From Geobacillus thermodenitrificans subsp. thermodenitrificans DSM 465 (GTDB lineage: Bacteria; Bacillota; Bacilli; Bacillales; Anoxybacillaceae), in contig NZ_AYKT01000006.1 of the NCBI RefSeq assembly GCF_000496575.1, positions 186,001 to 250,000 on the forward strand: a stretch of DNA of 64,000 nt, given 5' to 3'. This document shows, in pieces, positions 16,507 to 27,832 of this stretch; position 1 is the stretch's first letter; each line of letters begins with the position of its first letter. Both the position numbers and the translations under genes were made by a program. Below the pieces are notes generated by a model, which saw only the letters and a program-made list of their open reading frames with translations, did not search any database and had not been told where the DNA came from.

Positions 16507-17490
16507 TCAGCCAAACGGCAACAAACGACGCCTCTTTTCTGCTTCATTTCCGGGATGGAATTGGCTTTTAATAATCAAATATTGCTCCAATTCGCGCACT
16601 AAATGAAACAACGCCGCCCGCTCTTCAAACTGTTCGCGCGTTTTCGGAAGCGGCATCTCTTTAAATTCCTCGCGCATTGCCGCCAGACGCCGCAAAAAGC
16701 GGTCGGCTGTATTACCTGGATGAATAGCGTCGCTCAGTTCATCGATAAAATCGGCAACCATGATCCGCTGTTCGACCGTATAAGTAAGCGATGTCACTAG
16801 CGGCAACATCCGCTCAATAATCTCGAGCTGACGTTCACGCATCCGGAAATAGCGGACATACTCATCTTCGTTGCGCCATAGTTGATTGTCGGCGTGGCGG
16901 ATGGCAAGTTTTTTTGCTTGTTCAAGCATATCAGCCGTCAACGGCAGCTCTTTGCCATCCCAGTCGAGTTCATTTGTGCGCAAGTAGCGGACGACTTCTT
17001 TTAAAATAATGCGGAACAAATCTTCCACGATGCGCCGATACTCCTTCAGCTGTTTTTCGGCGCTCGGCATGTACATGTTGACAAGCAGGGCGACGCCGAT
17101 GCCGACGATGACCAACAGCAGCTCGTTGACGATGAGCGCCCATGTCAGTTCTTTAGCCGCATACAAATGCAAAATAATAACCGAGCTCGTCGCGATCCCC
17201 TCATTCACTTTCAGCCGAACGGTCACTGGAATGAACAAAAGCAATAGCAACCCAATCGTCCACGGATGGTAGCCGAAAACGGTAAAAAACAGCGCGGCAA
17301 ACCCAATCGCGACAACGCATGCGGTAAAACGGGCCCGCGCGGCCTCAAGCGAGCGTTTTTTCGTCACTTGGACGCACAAAATGACGATAATGCCGGCGGA
17401 AGCAAAATTATGGAGGCCAATCAGCTGAGCGATGGCGATCGCCAGCGCTGCCCCCACCGCCGTTTTTAACGTCCGATAGCCGATTTTCAT
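16507..17490 (-). CDS. yqjA: YqjA-like membrane protein (aromatic acid exporter family, DUF939)
   Basis: A 327-residue protein with four or five hydrophobic helices in the first 135 residues (starting KTAVGAALAIAIAQLIGL) and a long charged, helical cytoplasmic domain after NMYMPSAEKQLKEY. This is the ArAE_1/FUSC-like layout. Members are proposed exporters of small aromatic compounds, but the substrate of YqjA is not known. Start ATG 17490 has AAAGGAGACAG upstream. It lies between brxB and the L,D-transpeptidase gene, the same place as in B. subtilis. Confidence 0.88.
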   Translation of the reverse strand: MKIGYRTLKTAVGAALAIAIAQLIGLHNFASAGIIVILCVQVTKKRSLEAARARFTACVVAIGFAALFFTVFGYHPWTIGLLLLLFIPVTVRLKVNEGIATSSVIILHLYAAKELTWALIVNELLLVIVGIGVALLVNMYMPSAEKQLKEYRRIVEDLFRIILKEVVRYLRTNELDWDGKELPLTADMLEQAKKLAIRHADNQLWRNEDEYVRYFRMRERQLEIIERMLPLVTSLTYTVEQRIMVADFIDELSDAIHPGNTADRFLRRLAAMREEFKEMPLPKTREQFEERAALFHLVRELEQYLIIKSQFHPGNEAEKRRRLLPFG

Positions 17491-18018
17491 CGTGCTGTCT
17501 CCTTTACCCATGTTTGCCGACTTCATTGTACCGATGACGGCGCTTTCGATGCAAGAAAAAATAGGCAGCCCTTGTCCCGCACATCCGTCACCAAAAACCT
17601 ACTCGACCCGGCCACGGACAAGTAAAAAAAGCGGCCGCCTACTAAACACGCAGGACAGGCCTCCTCAACTTACCATGAGTGTTTTATCAATCGTTTTCCC
17701 ATCGCGATCAATTTCGTGCTTAATGGCTTCGTTCAGCGAATCAAAGAGAAGACCTTGTCAAACAAGTAGAGGCTGATGATGTCGTCCATACCCTCTTGGA
17801 TTTTCTGCTTTTGCTTGCCGGTGTCATCGATGCACAGAGGTGGCAATAATATTTTTTTCAAATGGGGGAACAGCCGAAGCACATGACTGGTGCGATAAAA
17901 GGCGGGGGGGGGAGTGGTTGTTTATTTCCTTCAATCACCTAAAACATATCTCTTTCAATAGGGATGGCTGATGTCCGGAAGCCAATCCCAGCCTACGGAG
18001 AATAGGTAGCAACGACAC
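17491..18018. other. Gene-poor region with a decayed coding remnant
   Basis: About 530 bases between brxB and yqjA. The part 17665-17938 retains coding-like sequence on the minus strand but is broken (separate entry). A nine-G run lies at 17904-17912. The yqjA promoter must be within the part nearest 17490. Confidence 0.5.
17665..17938 (-). pseudogene. Broken coding remnant, family not recognised
   Basis: On the minus strand three frames together read as one degraded protein. A short piece starts at GTG 17938 (VIEGNKQPL). After the C9 homopolymer the frame shifts to FYRTSHVLRLFPHLKK, then CIDDTGKQKQKIQEGMDDII and LYLF. A second shift leads to LFDSLNEAIKHEIDRDGKT and TLMVS followed by a stop near 17665. 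The codon texture looks coding, but no frame spans it. I do not recognise the family; a mobile-element origin is possible but unproven. Confidence 0.35.
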
Positions 18019-18057
18019 AAAAAACCCGGAGGTTGAATTTTTCTCACTCCGGGTTTC
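18019..18057 (-). terminator. Terminator of brxB
   Basis: Stem AAACCCGGAG/CTCCGGGTTT with a 15-base loop, followed on the minus strand by TTTTGTG. It lies seven bases past the brxB stop. Confidence 0.8.
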
Positions 18058-18063
18058 TCCTGT

Positions 18064-18501
18064 TCACACTTCCTCACAATATTCATCAAACAGCGCCTGC
18101 AGCTTTTGCACGACAGCGACCGGCTCATGCCCTTCGATGTCGTGGCGATGAATCATGGCGCACAGTTTGCCGTCTTTAAGCAGGGCGAATGACGGCGAGG
18201 ACGGCGGCTCACCGACAAAGTATTCACGAGCCCGGGCGGTCGCCTCTTTATCTTGGCCGGCAAAGACGGTCACCAAATGGTCGGGCCGCTTGTCATAATG
18301 AACCGCATGGGCCGCAGCGGGACGAGCGATGCCGCCGGCGCATCCACACACGGAGTTAATGAGTACGAGCGTCGTGCCTGGACGACGAAACGCAGCGTCG
18401 ACGTCTTCTGGCGTGCGCAGCTCTTCAAATCCGGCTTCGACCGCTTCGCGGCGGGATTGTTCTACAAAATCATTGTAGAGCGGAAATTGAAATTGGAACA
18501 T
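18064..18501 (-). CDS. brxB: Bacilliredoxin BrxB (YqiW/YphP family)
   Basis: A 145-residue thioredoxin-like protein of the BrxA/BrxB family. The signature Cys-Gly-Cys lies in [16 protein letters not shown] near residue 50. The family removes bacillithiol from S-bacillithiolated proteins after oxidative stress. The genomic place matches yqiW in B. subtilis. Two adjacent ATGs (18504, 18501) follow AAGGAGGTGTC; the second gives better spacing. It lies between the mutase operon and yqjA as a single unit with its own terminator. Confidence 0.93.
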   Translation of the reverse strand: MFQFQFPLYNDFVEQSRREAVEAGFEELRTPEDVDAAFRRPGTTLVLINSVCGCAGGIARPAAAHAVHYDKRPDHLVTVFAGQDKEATARAREYFVGEPPSSPSFALLKDGKLCAMIHRHDIEGHEPVAVVQKLQALFDEYCEEV

Positions 18502-18528
18502 CATGACACCTCCTTACGTTTTATCATA

Positions 18529-19670
18529 TCATATTTGACCGCCAATCCCCCGTTCATACGCTTCGATCAGCTCCCTGACAGCGGCAGTGACCGGTTTCGA
18601 GCCGGAAATAACGCTGTTCTCAAGCGCCGGGAGCTTTTCTTTCACGATCGGATCGGCGAAAAAGCGCGTTTCTACATATTCTTTGATCATCGCATGCATC
18701 CAGTCTTTTTGTTGCTGGCGGCGGCGGTCATCAAACACGCCGGATTGCTTCGTCGTTTTGACAAACGTTTCAATGACTTGCCAAATGTCGGCGATTCCTT
18801 CTCCCAACAAGGCGGAGCATGTGTACGCTTTCGTCTGCCAGCCGGGCGTGGCCGGGCGCAAATAGTGAAGAAACTGATTGTACTCTTTTTGCGCGGCCCG
18901 CGCTTTTTCTTTATTGTCACCGTCTGCCTTATTGATGACGATGGCATCGACCAGCTCCATAATGCCGCGCTTCATCCCTTGCAGTTCGTCGCCGGCGCCA
19001 GTTAACGCCAAAAGAAGGAAAAAATCAACCATCCCACGGACGACAAACTCGCTTTGCCCGACGCCGACCGTCTCAACGAGGATAATGTCATAACCGGCCG
19101 CCTCGCAAAGCATCATCGTCTCCCGCGTTTTCCGGTGCACGCCACCAAGCGCCCCGCCTGATGGAGACGGACGGATGAAAGCGCGCGGATTCCGGGCGAG
19201 CGTCTCCATCCGTGTTTTATCGCCGAGGATGCTGCCGCCGGTCAACGAGCTCGTCGGATCGACGGCTAGGACGGCGACGCGATGCCCCTGTTCGCATAAA
19301 AACGTACCGAACGCTTCAATGAACGTGCTTTTCCCCGCTCCCGGCACGCCAGTAACGCCGATGCGAATCGAACGGCCGACATGCGGCAACAATTCATTCA
19401 ACACTTGTTGGGCAAGCTCTAAATGCCTCGCCGCATTGCTTTCAACAAGCGTAATCGCCTGGGCTAAAAGGGTGCGGTCGCCGGCCAGCACTCCTTGGAC
19501 GTAATCAGCGACCGACCGTTCTTTTCGTTTCACAAGCCGCTTGGGCGCCGACGGGCGCTTAGCTTGCACGTACGATGACGCGCTCTCGCCGTCCGCCCAT
19601 TCCGGACGCTTCCCTTGACCGTCTACCGCACCTTCGCCGCCTGCTCGTTCTTGTTGTTTCTCCTCACCGT

Positions 19671-19674
<4 letters not shown>
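18529..19674 (-). CDS. meaB: Methylmalonyl-CoA mutase-associated GTPase MeaB
   Basis: A 381-residue G3E P-loop GTPase that chaperones cobalamin loading and protects methylmalonyl-CoA mutase. Walker A is [12 protein letters not shown] near residue 108; [29 protein letters not shown] and the NKAD base-recognition motif follow in order. The first 50 residues are a charged, low-complexity extension not needed for the core fold, rich in Gly, Glu and Arg; a start further downstream near residue 50 cannot be ruled out. Its start overlaps the mutB stop by four bases, so the two are translationally coupled. Confidence 0.94.
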
Positions 19675-21849
<2,175 letters not shown>

Positions 21850-21866
<17 letters not shown>

Positions 21867-23898
21867 CAAACGCCACCCCTCTTTCCGTGAGAAACGCCAC
21901 AATGACATCGTAAGCGTTCGAACCGAGATGAATCGACCCATCTACGCCAGCAGCAGCATACGTTTTTTCGAGCTCTTCCGGCGGTTTTCCAGCAAGATAC
22001 AGCTTCGCATTCGGCTTTGCCTGCTTAAACGCCTCGGCCAACGCGGGAACGAACGATGGATAATCAGCGTCGGCGCCGCAGATGACGTAATGCGTCCCGT
22101 TCGTGTTCCGCACCCATTCGACCACTTCCTCAACCGATGCGAAGCCGTTGCTCCGCTCGGCCGTCACCCCGCCGGCTGCAAACAGCCCGGCAATGAAATC
22201 GGTACGCGCCTGATGGCGAACAAGCGGTCCGAGCGCAATCAAATGAACGGTGAGCTTCTCTCCGGTGCGTTCCGCATGCTTTTCCGCCGCCTGTCGCAAC
22301 TGCTCAAACGGCTCGGCTAAACGCCATGGCGAAATGGGCGTAATGCGTACAGGTGCCTTTCCATCTGCGAGCGCTGCCACCATTTCCCGAGCGGTTGCTC
22401 GACAACGAGCCGCACGAATCATCGCTTCCATCCATTTTCCATTCGCAAGCGTAGCGCGAAGATCCGACACCCGCGTTTCCTCTACCGGGAGCACCTCATT
22501 CACTTCAGCTTGTTCCGGCTTTTGAATCGGCGTTTCCGCCAAGTTCGCATACACATTCGTGCCGACGATTTTTTCTTTCCGCTGTTTGACGCGCTCAAGC
22601 CGCTGCTCGGCCACTGTCGCTACTTCTGCCTGCACGAAGCCGTCTTGAAGCGCTTGTTTCATACCGCCTTTTTCTTCAACTTGTTGGAACAGCTTCCATG
22701 CTTCTTCAGCGAGTTTAGCCGTCAATGTCTCAACATAATACGAGCCGCCCGCCGGATCGATGACATGGGCGAGATGTGCCTCTTCAAGCAAAATAAGCTG
22801 CGTGTTGCGAGCGATGCGCCGTGAAAACTCATCAGCGAGTCCGATCGCTTCGTCAAACGGTGACACATGCACGCCATCAGCACCGCCAACAACGGCCGCA
22901 AACGCTTCTGCTCCCGCGCGAAGCATGTTCACATACGGGTCGTACACGGTTTTGGTAAAGCGCGATGTGCGCACATGCAGTTCGATCCGCCTTGCTGATT
23001 CACCGCCGCCAAACGCTCCGATCACTTGCGCAAACAACCGCCGCGCTGCCCGCAACTTGGCAATTTCCATGAAAAAGTCAGCTCCGACCGACAACGACAC
23101 TTGCATCCGCGTAGCGATGTCATCGATAGTCAGACCACGATCCAGCCCTGCACGGATGTACTCGACCGCCGTCGCCAACGAAAACGCGAGCTCCTGCACA
23201 GCGTTCGCTCCGCCGTTATGATACGGCTCTCCACGCACGAAAATCGTGCGAACGAAAGGCATTTGTTCCTTCGCCCACTTCACCGCTTCCGCCATTTCAT
23301 CATACAACCCATCGAGCGACCTCGGCAGCGCCCCGCCTTCTGCCCACACTCCAAGCGGATCTATACCGATCGCGCCGCGCACGACTGAGAGTGATATTCC
23401 TTGTTCTTGCAAATACGCAGCCAGCAACGCTAAAAACGGAAGCGACTGCGTCCCCGCGTCCACACGGAGCGAATAGCGATCGAGCGGCACGCCAGCAAAC
23501 ATTGCAGCCACATCATCGACCGACTGAACAGCAAACGGCAGCCGTTCAAGGGAAAGATGGATTTCCGTCTGTCCCTTTTGCAAGTCGTGCTTGATCGCCT
23601 CGTTCCATTCAGAGGGGCTCATTGCCGAAATTTCCTGGCTCACCTTCCATGGCTCGCTCCGATATCCTTCCGGCCGCGTCCCGCGCACGTACTGGCCAAA
23701 GCCCGGGTACTGCTCAAGCGAGCCGAGCGCCTCTACATCTCGGCGTGTATAAAGCGGCTTGACCGCTATGTTTTCGTACGTCATCGAATGAAGCCGCTCG
23801 AGCGGCTTTCCTTTCAGCGATCTTTCCGCTTCCCGCTCCCACTCCTCAACCGTCGGAGCTGAAAACGCCGCTTCCTTCATCTTCGCGACATCACTCAT
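21850..23898 (-). CDS. mutA: Methylmalonyl-CoA mutase small subunit
   Basis: A 682-residue non-catalytic partner of MutB, homologous to it over the barrel ([20 protein letters not shown] near residue 50; [20 protein letters not shown] near 345). Its C-terminal domain keeps the B12-binding fold but lacks the DxHxxG motif, having [13 protein letters not shown] instead, as expected for a subunit that does not bind cobalamin. Start chosen at ATG 23898 with GAAAGGGGATGGGGAA; an earlier start at 23928 lacks a site. First gene of the operon. Confidence 0.95.
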
Positions 23899-24045
23899 TT
23901 CCCCATCCCCTTTCGCGTCTTTCTCCAAAAAGAAACCGCTTTCGTTTTTCGCCGCCTTTTACCCACCTGAAGCCGTCAACGTCCGGAGATGTCTCATACC
24001 AAACGAGCAGATGCACTTCCGTGGGAAAAAACGGGTTCTATGTTT

Positions 24046-24074
24046 ATTGTAGTACATAGGCTGATTTTGGGCAA
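24046..24074 (-). promoter_or_regulatory. Candidate sigma-A promoter of the mutA operon
   Basis: On the minus strand TTGCCC, 17 bases, TACAAT, giving a predicted leader of about 140 bases before mutA. A fair match, not tested. Confidence 0.5.
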
Positions 24075-24079
24075 TGAAC

Positions 24080-24655
24080 AAAAAGACGAAGAGTGAGACA
24101 AGACTTTGTGGGAACTTTTTTGCTTCACTAAGAACGTATGTGAACCAAAAAAGGTTAGTGAACCATTTTTGAATTGATATAGTCAGCGATTTCATAACCT
24201 CATCCCTGTTGCCGAATGAGGAATCGCTTTTTTTATTTCTCAATTCGAGAAACTTGGTTGGTTCTGTTCCATTGGTATGGTCAAAAAGTTGAGTTTTACC
24301 AGTCTTCCATGTAAAAAAGGTGTCTCATTGCTTTCGAGACACCCTAGGAAACTGGTTACTTAACGGAAAATGAGGATAAGTTCATTTAGTTTTTCAATTT
24401 AAGAAACTACATGCCCTCATGTTTCTTTTCCCCAAGATTGCTCGAAGGCAAACGGCTGATTTTCACCTACCTTCTATTCCGGAAAACGTTTCGTCAATCG
24501 ATCACAAAGTCCTTCAACAAATGGAAAAGATATCGTCCCGATTTGTAAATTCCACAAAACTCCAACGCCCTCTATTTTCTCACATAAATCAACTTCCACT
24601 ACTTGATCCGCCAGGTCATGGATGAGACACATTGAAACTTCCACGTTTAGAACCC
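24080..24655. other. Intergenic region with decayed sequence between mutA and the two-component operon
   Basis: Nearly 600 bases without a convincing gene. The plus strand from 24419 to 24625 keeps an open frame (MFLFPKIARRQ ... LLDPPGHG) whose second half looks like the remnant of a transposase-type protein; there is no ribosome-binding site. A strong hairpin GGTGTCTC/GAGACACC lies at 24318-24344. The stretch is AT-richer than its neighbours, which fits a scar of a lost mobile element. Confidence 0.4.
24318..24344. terminator. Hairpin resembling an intrinsic terminator
   Basis: 8-bp stem GGTGTCTC/GAGACACC with a nine-base loop. On the minus strand it is followed by TTTTTTAC, which fits termination of the kinase operon at 24656. 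Confidence 0.65.
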
Positions 24656-26062
24656 TTATTCCTCTTCTTGAACGAGCGGCAGGCGGACAGATACGGTCGT
24701 TCCTTGGCCGAGGTCGCTGTCGAACTGAATCGCACCGCCATGAAGGGCGACAATTTGTTTGACGATGGCAAGCCCTAAGCCAGTGCCTCCTTCTTTGCGG
24801 GTGCGGGCGCGGTCGACGCGGAAAAAGCGCTGGCCGAGAAGCGGAAGCTGGTCTTTCGGGATGCCTTTGCCCGTATCTCGGATCACGAGTTCGCCTTCTG
24901 TGTCTGAAAAACGGGAAAGCCGCACCGTCACCGCGCCGCCTTCCGGGGTGTAGCGGATGGCGTTGTCGAGTAAATTGCGCACGACTTGTTCGAGCCGATC
25001 GGCATCGCCGTCAACGATAAGCTCATAGTCGAGGTCGCACGTGAGTGTCAGCCGTTTTTTGGTTATGATTGGGCGATACATGTCCATGACATCCTCGATC
25101 ACTTGGGCGAACGCCACTGGAGCGCGCTCGAGCGGCACGCTTTGCCCTTCAAGTTGAGCCAAATCGAGCAAGTCGCGGACGAGCCGCTCCATCCGTTCCG
25201 TTTCACGGTGGATGAGGCGAAGGTGCGACTGCTCTTCTTCCTTCGTTCTCGCCAGGCCGGAGAGGAGCGCTTCACTGTAGCCTTTTATATAGCTTAACGG
25301 CGTGCGTAATTCGTGCGAGACGTTCGCTAAAAATTCACGCTTTCGCTCGTCTTCTTTGGCGATGGCGTCCGCCATTTGGTTAAACGCTTGAGCGAGACGG
25401 CCGATCTCATCGTCCGTGCGCACTGAAATGGCTGCGCCATAATCCCCTTTCGCCATACGTCCAGCCGCTTTTTCCATCGCTTGGAGCGGCTCGGTCATTT
25501 GGCGCACCATTCGCTTGCCAACGAACAACAACGCGGCAGCGAACAAGGCAGCAAACGGCCAAAACGCGGCGGCTGCCCGTTTGGTTGCTTCTTGAACGTC
25601 GGCGAGGGGCATATACAAATAAATCGCTCCCTCAAGTCGCTTCTCATCAAGAAGCGGGACGACAACCGCCATCACACGGCGGTCGAAGCGCTTTTCATAC
25701 CCCGTTTTGATCACCGGCTTGCCGTGCAGCAGCGTTTCCCGATCGCGACCGCTGACTAACGCGTCATAATGGACCGGAAACGGCCAACAAGCGCTCAATT
25801 CGCGCGGATTGTCAATCAACAAGATCGTTGCCGTTGATTTTTCGTCATACCATTCGATTTGACGCCGATAGGCCTCGGTGACCGTCCCTCCTCGATAATC
25901 ATGAGCTAGGCTTGTCCCTTCAGCAATCAACATTCGTTCGACTTCTTTCACGTACACCGTTCGGTAAAAGTAATTTAACAGCAAAAATGAAAACGCCAGC
26001 GTCACGAAGATCGCCGCTCCGATCGACAGCCATACTTTTTGCCCTAAACGAAGCCGTTTCAT
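24656..26062 (-). CDS. Sensor histidine kinase
   Basis: A 468-residue membrane kinase. Transmembrane segment 1 spans about residues 11-33 and segment 2 about 165-185, enclosing an extracellular sensor of about 130 residues. HAMP follows, with RQMTEPLQAMEKAAGRMA. The HisKA domain has the phospho-acceptor in FLANVSHELRTPLSYIKG near residue 250; HATPase motifs are RNLLDNAIRYTP, RDTGKGIPKD and GGTGLGLAIV. Layout is that of BaeS/ResE-type kinases. Start ATG 26062 lies one base past the response regulator's stop plus a GTG, so the genes are coupled. The signal is unknown. The upstream lipoprotein may be its sensor partner. Confidence 0.93.
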   Translation of the reverse strand: MKRLRLGQKVWLSIGAAIFVTLAFSFLLLNYFYRTVYVKEVERMLIAEGTSLAHDYRGGTVTEAYRRQIEWYDEKSTATILLIDNPRELSACWPFPVHYDALVSGRDRETLLHGKPVIKTGYEKRFDRRVMAVVVPLLDEKRLEGAIYLYMPLADVQEATKRAAAAFWPFAALFAAALLFVGKRMVRQMTEPLQAMEKAAGRMAKGDYGAAISVRTDDEIGRLAQAFNQMADAIAKEDERKREFLANVSHELRTPLSYIKGYSEALLSGLARTKEEEQSHLRLIHRETERMERLVRDLLDLAQLEGQSVPLERAPVAFAQVIEDVMDMYRPIITKKRLTLTCDLDYELIVDGDADRLEQVVRNLLDNAIRYTPEGGAVTVRLSRFSDTEGELVIRDTGKGIPKDQLPLLGQRFFRVDRARTRKEGGTGLGLAIVKQIVALHGGAIQFDSDLGQGTTVSVRLPLVQEEE

Positions 26063-26065
26063 CAC

Positions 26066-26740
26066 TCATCCCTCAAATTTGTAGCCGATGCCCCATACCG
26101 TTTGAATATAGCGGCCAGCGTCTTTCAGTTTCATGCGCAGCGTCTTCACATGCGTATCGACTGTGCGGGCATTTCCTGTGTAATCATATCCCCACACGTT
26201 GACGAGCAAATCGTCGCGGCTGAACACTTGACCGTGGTGCTTGGCCAAAAACAGCAACAGTTCAAACTCTTTTAACGTCAACCTCACCGGCTCGCTCCCA
26301 ACGGTCACCTTCCGCCCTTTTTCATCGATCGCAAGGTTGCCAAATTGTAGCTGTCCATCGCGCTCGCGACCGCGCCACGTCCGGCGCAGCACCGCCTCAA
26401 GGCGGGCAATAAGCTCACCCGGGCTGAACGGCTTGACGATATAATCATCGCCGCCGAGCTTGAATCCTTTCACTTTATCCCACTCTTCTCCGAGAGCGGT
26501 CAAAAACAAAATCGGCACATCCGACTGCTCGCGAATGCGGGCACAGACGGAAAAGCCGTCTTGGTTTGGCATCATCACATCAAGCAAAATCGCATCAACC
26601 GAACGACGCGCCAACACCGTCAACGCTTCGTCACCGTCTCCGGCTTCCAAACAGCAAAAGCCGGCGTTTTCCAAATACATGCTGACTAACAGCCGCATCT
26701 CCTCTTCGTCATCCACGATTAAAACGGTCCGTTCACTCAC
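26066..26740 (-). CDS. OmpR/PhoB-family response regulator
   Basis: A 224-residue regulator. The receiver domain has the acidic pair in VLIVDDEEEM, the phosphorylated Asp in AILLDVMMPNQDG near residue 53 and the conserved Lys in DDYIVKPFSPGE. A winged-helix DNA-binding domain follows (LTLKEFELLLFLAKHHGQVF, RTVDTHVKTLRMKL). The start is GTG 26740, because GGGAGGGAC precedes it and the family begins at VSERTVLIVDD. It overlaps the lipoprotein stop as GTGA (four bases). Partner of the kinase immediately downstream. Confidence 0.94.
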   Translation of the reverse strand: MSERTVLIVDDEEEMRLLVSMYLENAGFCCLEAGDGDEALTVLARRSVDAILLDVMMPNQDGFSVCARIREQSDVPILFLTALGEEWDKVKGFKLGGDDYIVKPFSPGELIARLEAVLRRTWRGRERDGQLQFGNLAIDEKGRKVTVGSEPVRLTLKEFELLLFLAKHHGQVFSRDDLLVNVWGYDYTGNARTVDTHVKTLRMKLKDAGRYIQTVWGIGYKFEG

Positions 26741-27714
26741 GTTCGTCCCTCCCGAATCAGCAGTTGCAGCGGTCCATCCCCTGTTTTCCAACGAGCGAGC
26801 GGCCGCAACGTCGCCTCGTCGACCACGATGATTTCATCGCTGTCATAACTCGCAATATACAAACGGCCTCCTGCCGCTTCCATGGCAAACGGGTTGGCGC
26901 CGACGGACATGGAAGCAAGCCGGTTTCCGTCCGGCGCAAATCGGTGCATGGTGTTGGAGCCGTGGCTTAATACAAACACACCGCGGTCTGTTTCAATAAA
27001 ATCAATCGGCATGACCGGGGCGGCGATCATCTGCCGCAACCGGCCGTCTGGCAGCGAATAGACATGGATGTTCGTTTCCACACGACTTCCGCTGCCGTGC
27101 CCGCCAACCCAAAGCTCCCCTTGCTGCTCGCGCACGAGTCCGCCCAGCGCCATCCTCGGCACGGCGAACGAACGAATGAGGCGATGGTGGACTGCATCAA
27201 TGACAAAGGTGCGGCCAGCTTGAAAATCGATGGCGTACAGCTCCGTTCCAGCGTCATTAATAAGAAGGGTGAGTGGAGAATGGCCGACGCGCAGGCGGGT
27301 GAGTTCCTTGCCATTCTCGCTCCATACACGAACCGCATGGTGTTGGTTGTCGCCAAAAAACCATGTGCTGCCATCCGGCGTAGCGGTGGCACTGATGATG
27401 CCGCTCCCCGTTTTCCACTCGTCAAGCTGCTTCCCGGTGGCAAGATTGTAGCGATAGACCCGATCCAAATCAGGGCCGTACAACAGAAGCGTCCGCCTGT
27501 CCGGGCTTAGCGCGCCGCCGCGGAACGGTTTGTTGATTTCCCAACGAGCGATGACTCTCCCGTTTTTCGCATTCAAAAAGGTGACCGTTTCCCCTTTCAC
27601 ATCAAGGCTGATAACGACAGAAAGCGAGTTGTCTATCGGTGGAAACGATGGTTTGGCACAACCGCTGATGACCCATAAGCATATACAAAGCACCCACACG
27701 CTCGCTCGTTTCAT
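26737..27714 (-). CDS. Beta-propeller lipoprotein (YncE/YVTN-like) in a two-component operon
   Basis: A 325-residue predicted lipoprotein. The signal peptide ends in the lipobox V-I-S-G-C with Cys19. The rest is built of repeated short strands with W-x-T-G, A-x-D-G and Y-N-L-A-T-G-K motifs of a seven-bladed YVTN/Lactonase-type propeller, for example VYRYNLATGKQLDEWKTGSG and IVVDEATLRPLARWKTGDG. It should be anchored on the outer face of the membrane. It is the first gene of a trio with a response regulator and a histidine kinase, each overlapping or touching the next, so it is likely part of the sensing system. Ligand unknown. Confidence 0.85.
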   Translation of the reverse strand: MKRASVWVLCICLWVISGCAKPSFPPIDNSLSVVISLDVKGETVTFLNAKNGRVIARWEINKPFRGGALSPDRRTLLLYGPDLDRVYRYNLATGKQLDEWKTGSGIISATATPDGSTWFFGDNQHHAVRVWSENGKELTRLRVGHSPLTLLINDAGTELYAIDFQAGRTFVIDAVHHRLIRSFAVPRMALGGLVREQQGELWVGGHGSGSRVETNIHVYSLPDGRLRQMIAAPVMPIDFIETDRGVFVLSHGSNTMHRFAPDGNRLASMSVGANPFAMEAAGGRLYIASYDSDEIIVVDEATLRPLARWKTGDGPLQLLIREGRT

Positions 27715-27794
27715 CTATGGCTTCCCCTTCGTACATGGACTTCTGTTTCCATTATACATGACATTTGTGAAAGAAGTTTGAAATCGTACCATGC

Positions 27795-27828
27795 AAAAAC
27801 CCCCATCGCCACCGATGGCGATGGGGGG
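27795..27828 (-). terminator. Terminator of the bkd operon
   Basis: Perfect 12-bp stem CCCCCATCGCCA/TGGCGATGGGGG with a four-base loop, then TTTTTGC on the minus strand, right after bkdB. Confidence 0.93.
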
Positions 27829-27832
27829 ACCG

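Noticed and set aside
18253-19005. Plus-strand open frame across brxB and meaB
   Set aside because: It spans two certain genes on the other strand and has no ribosome site.
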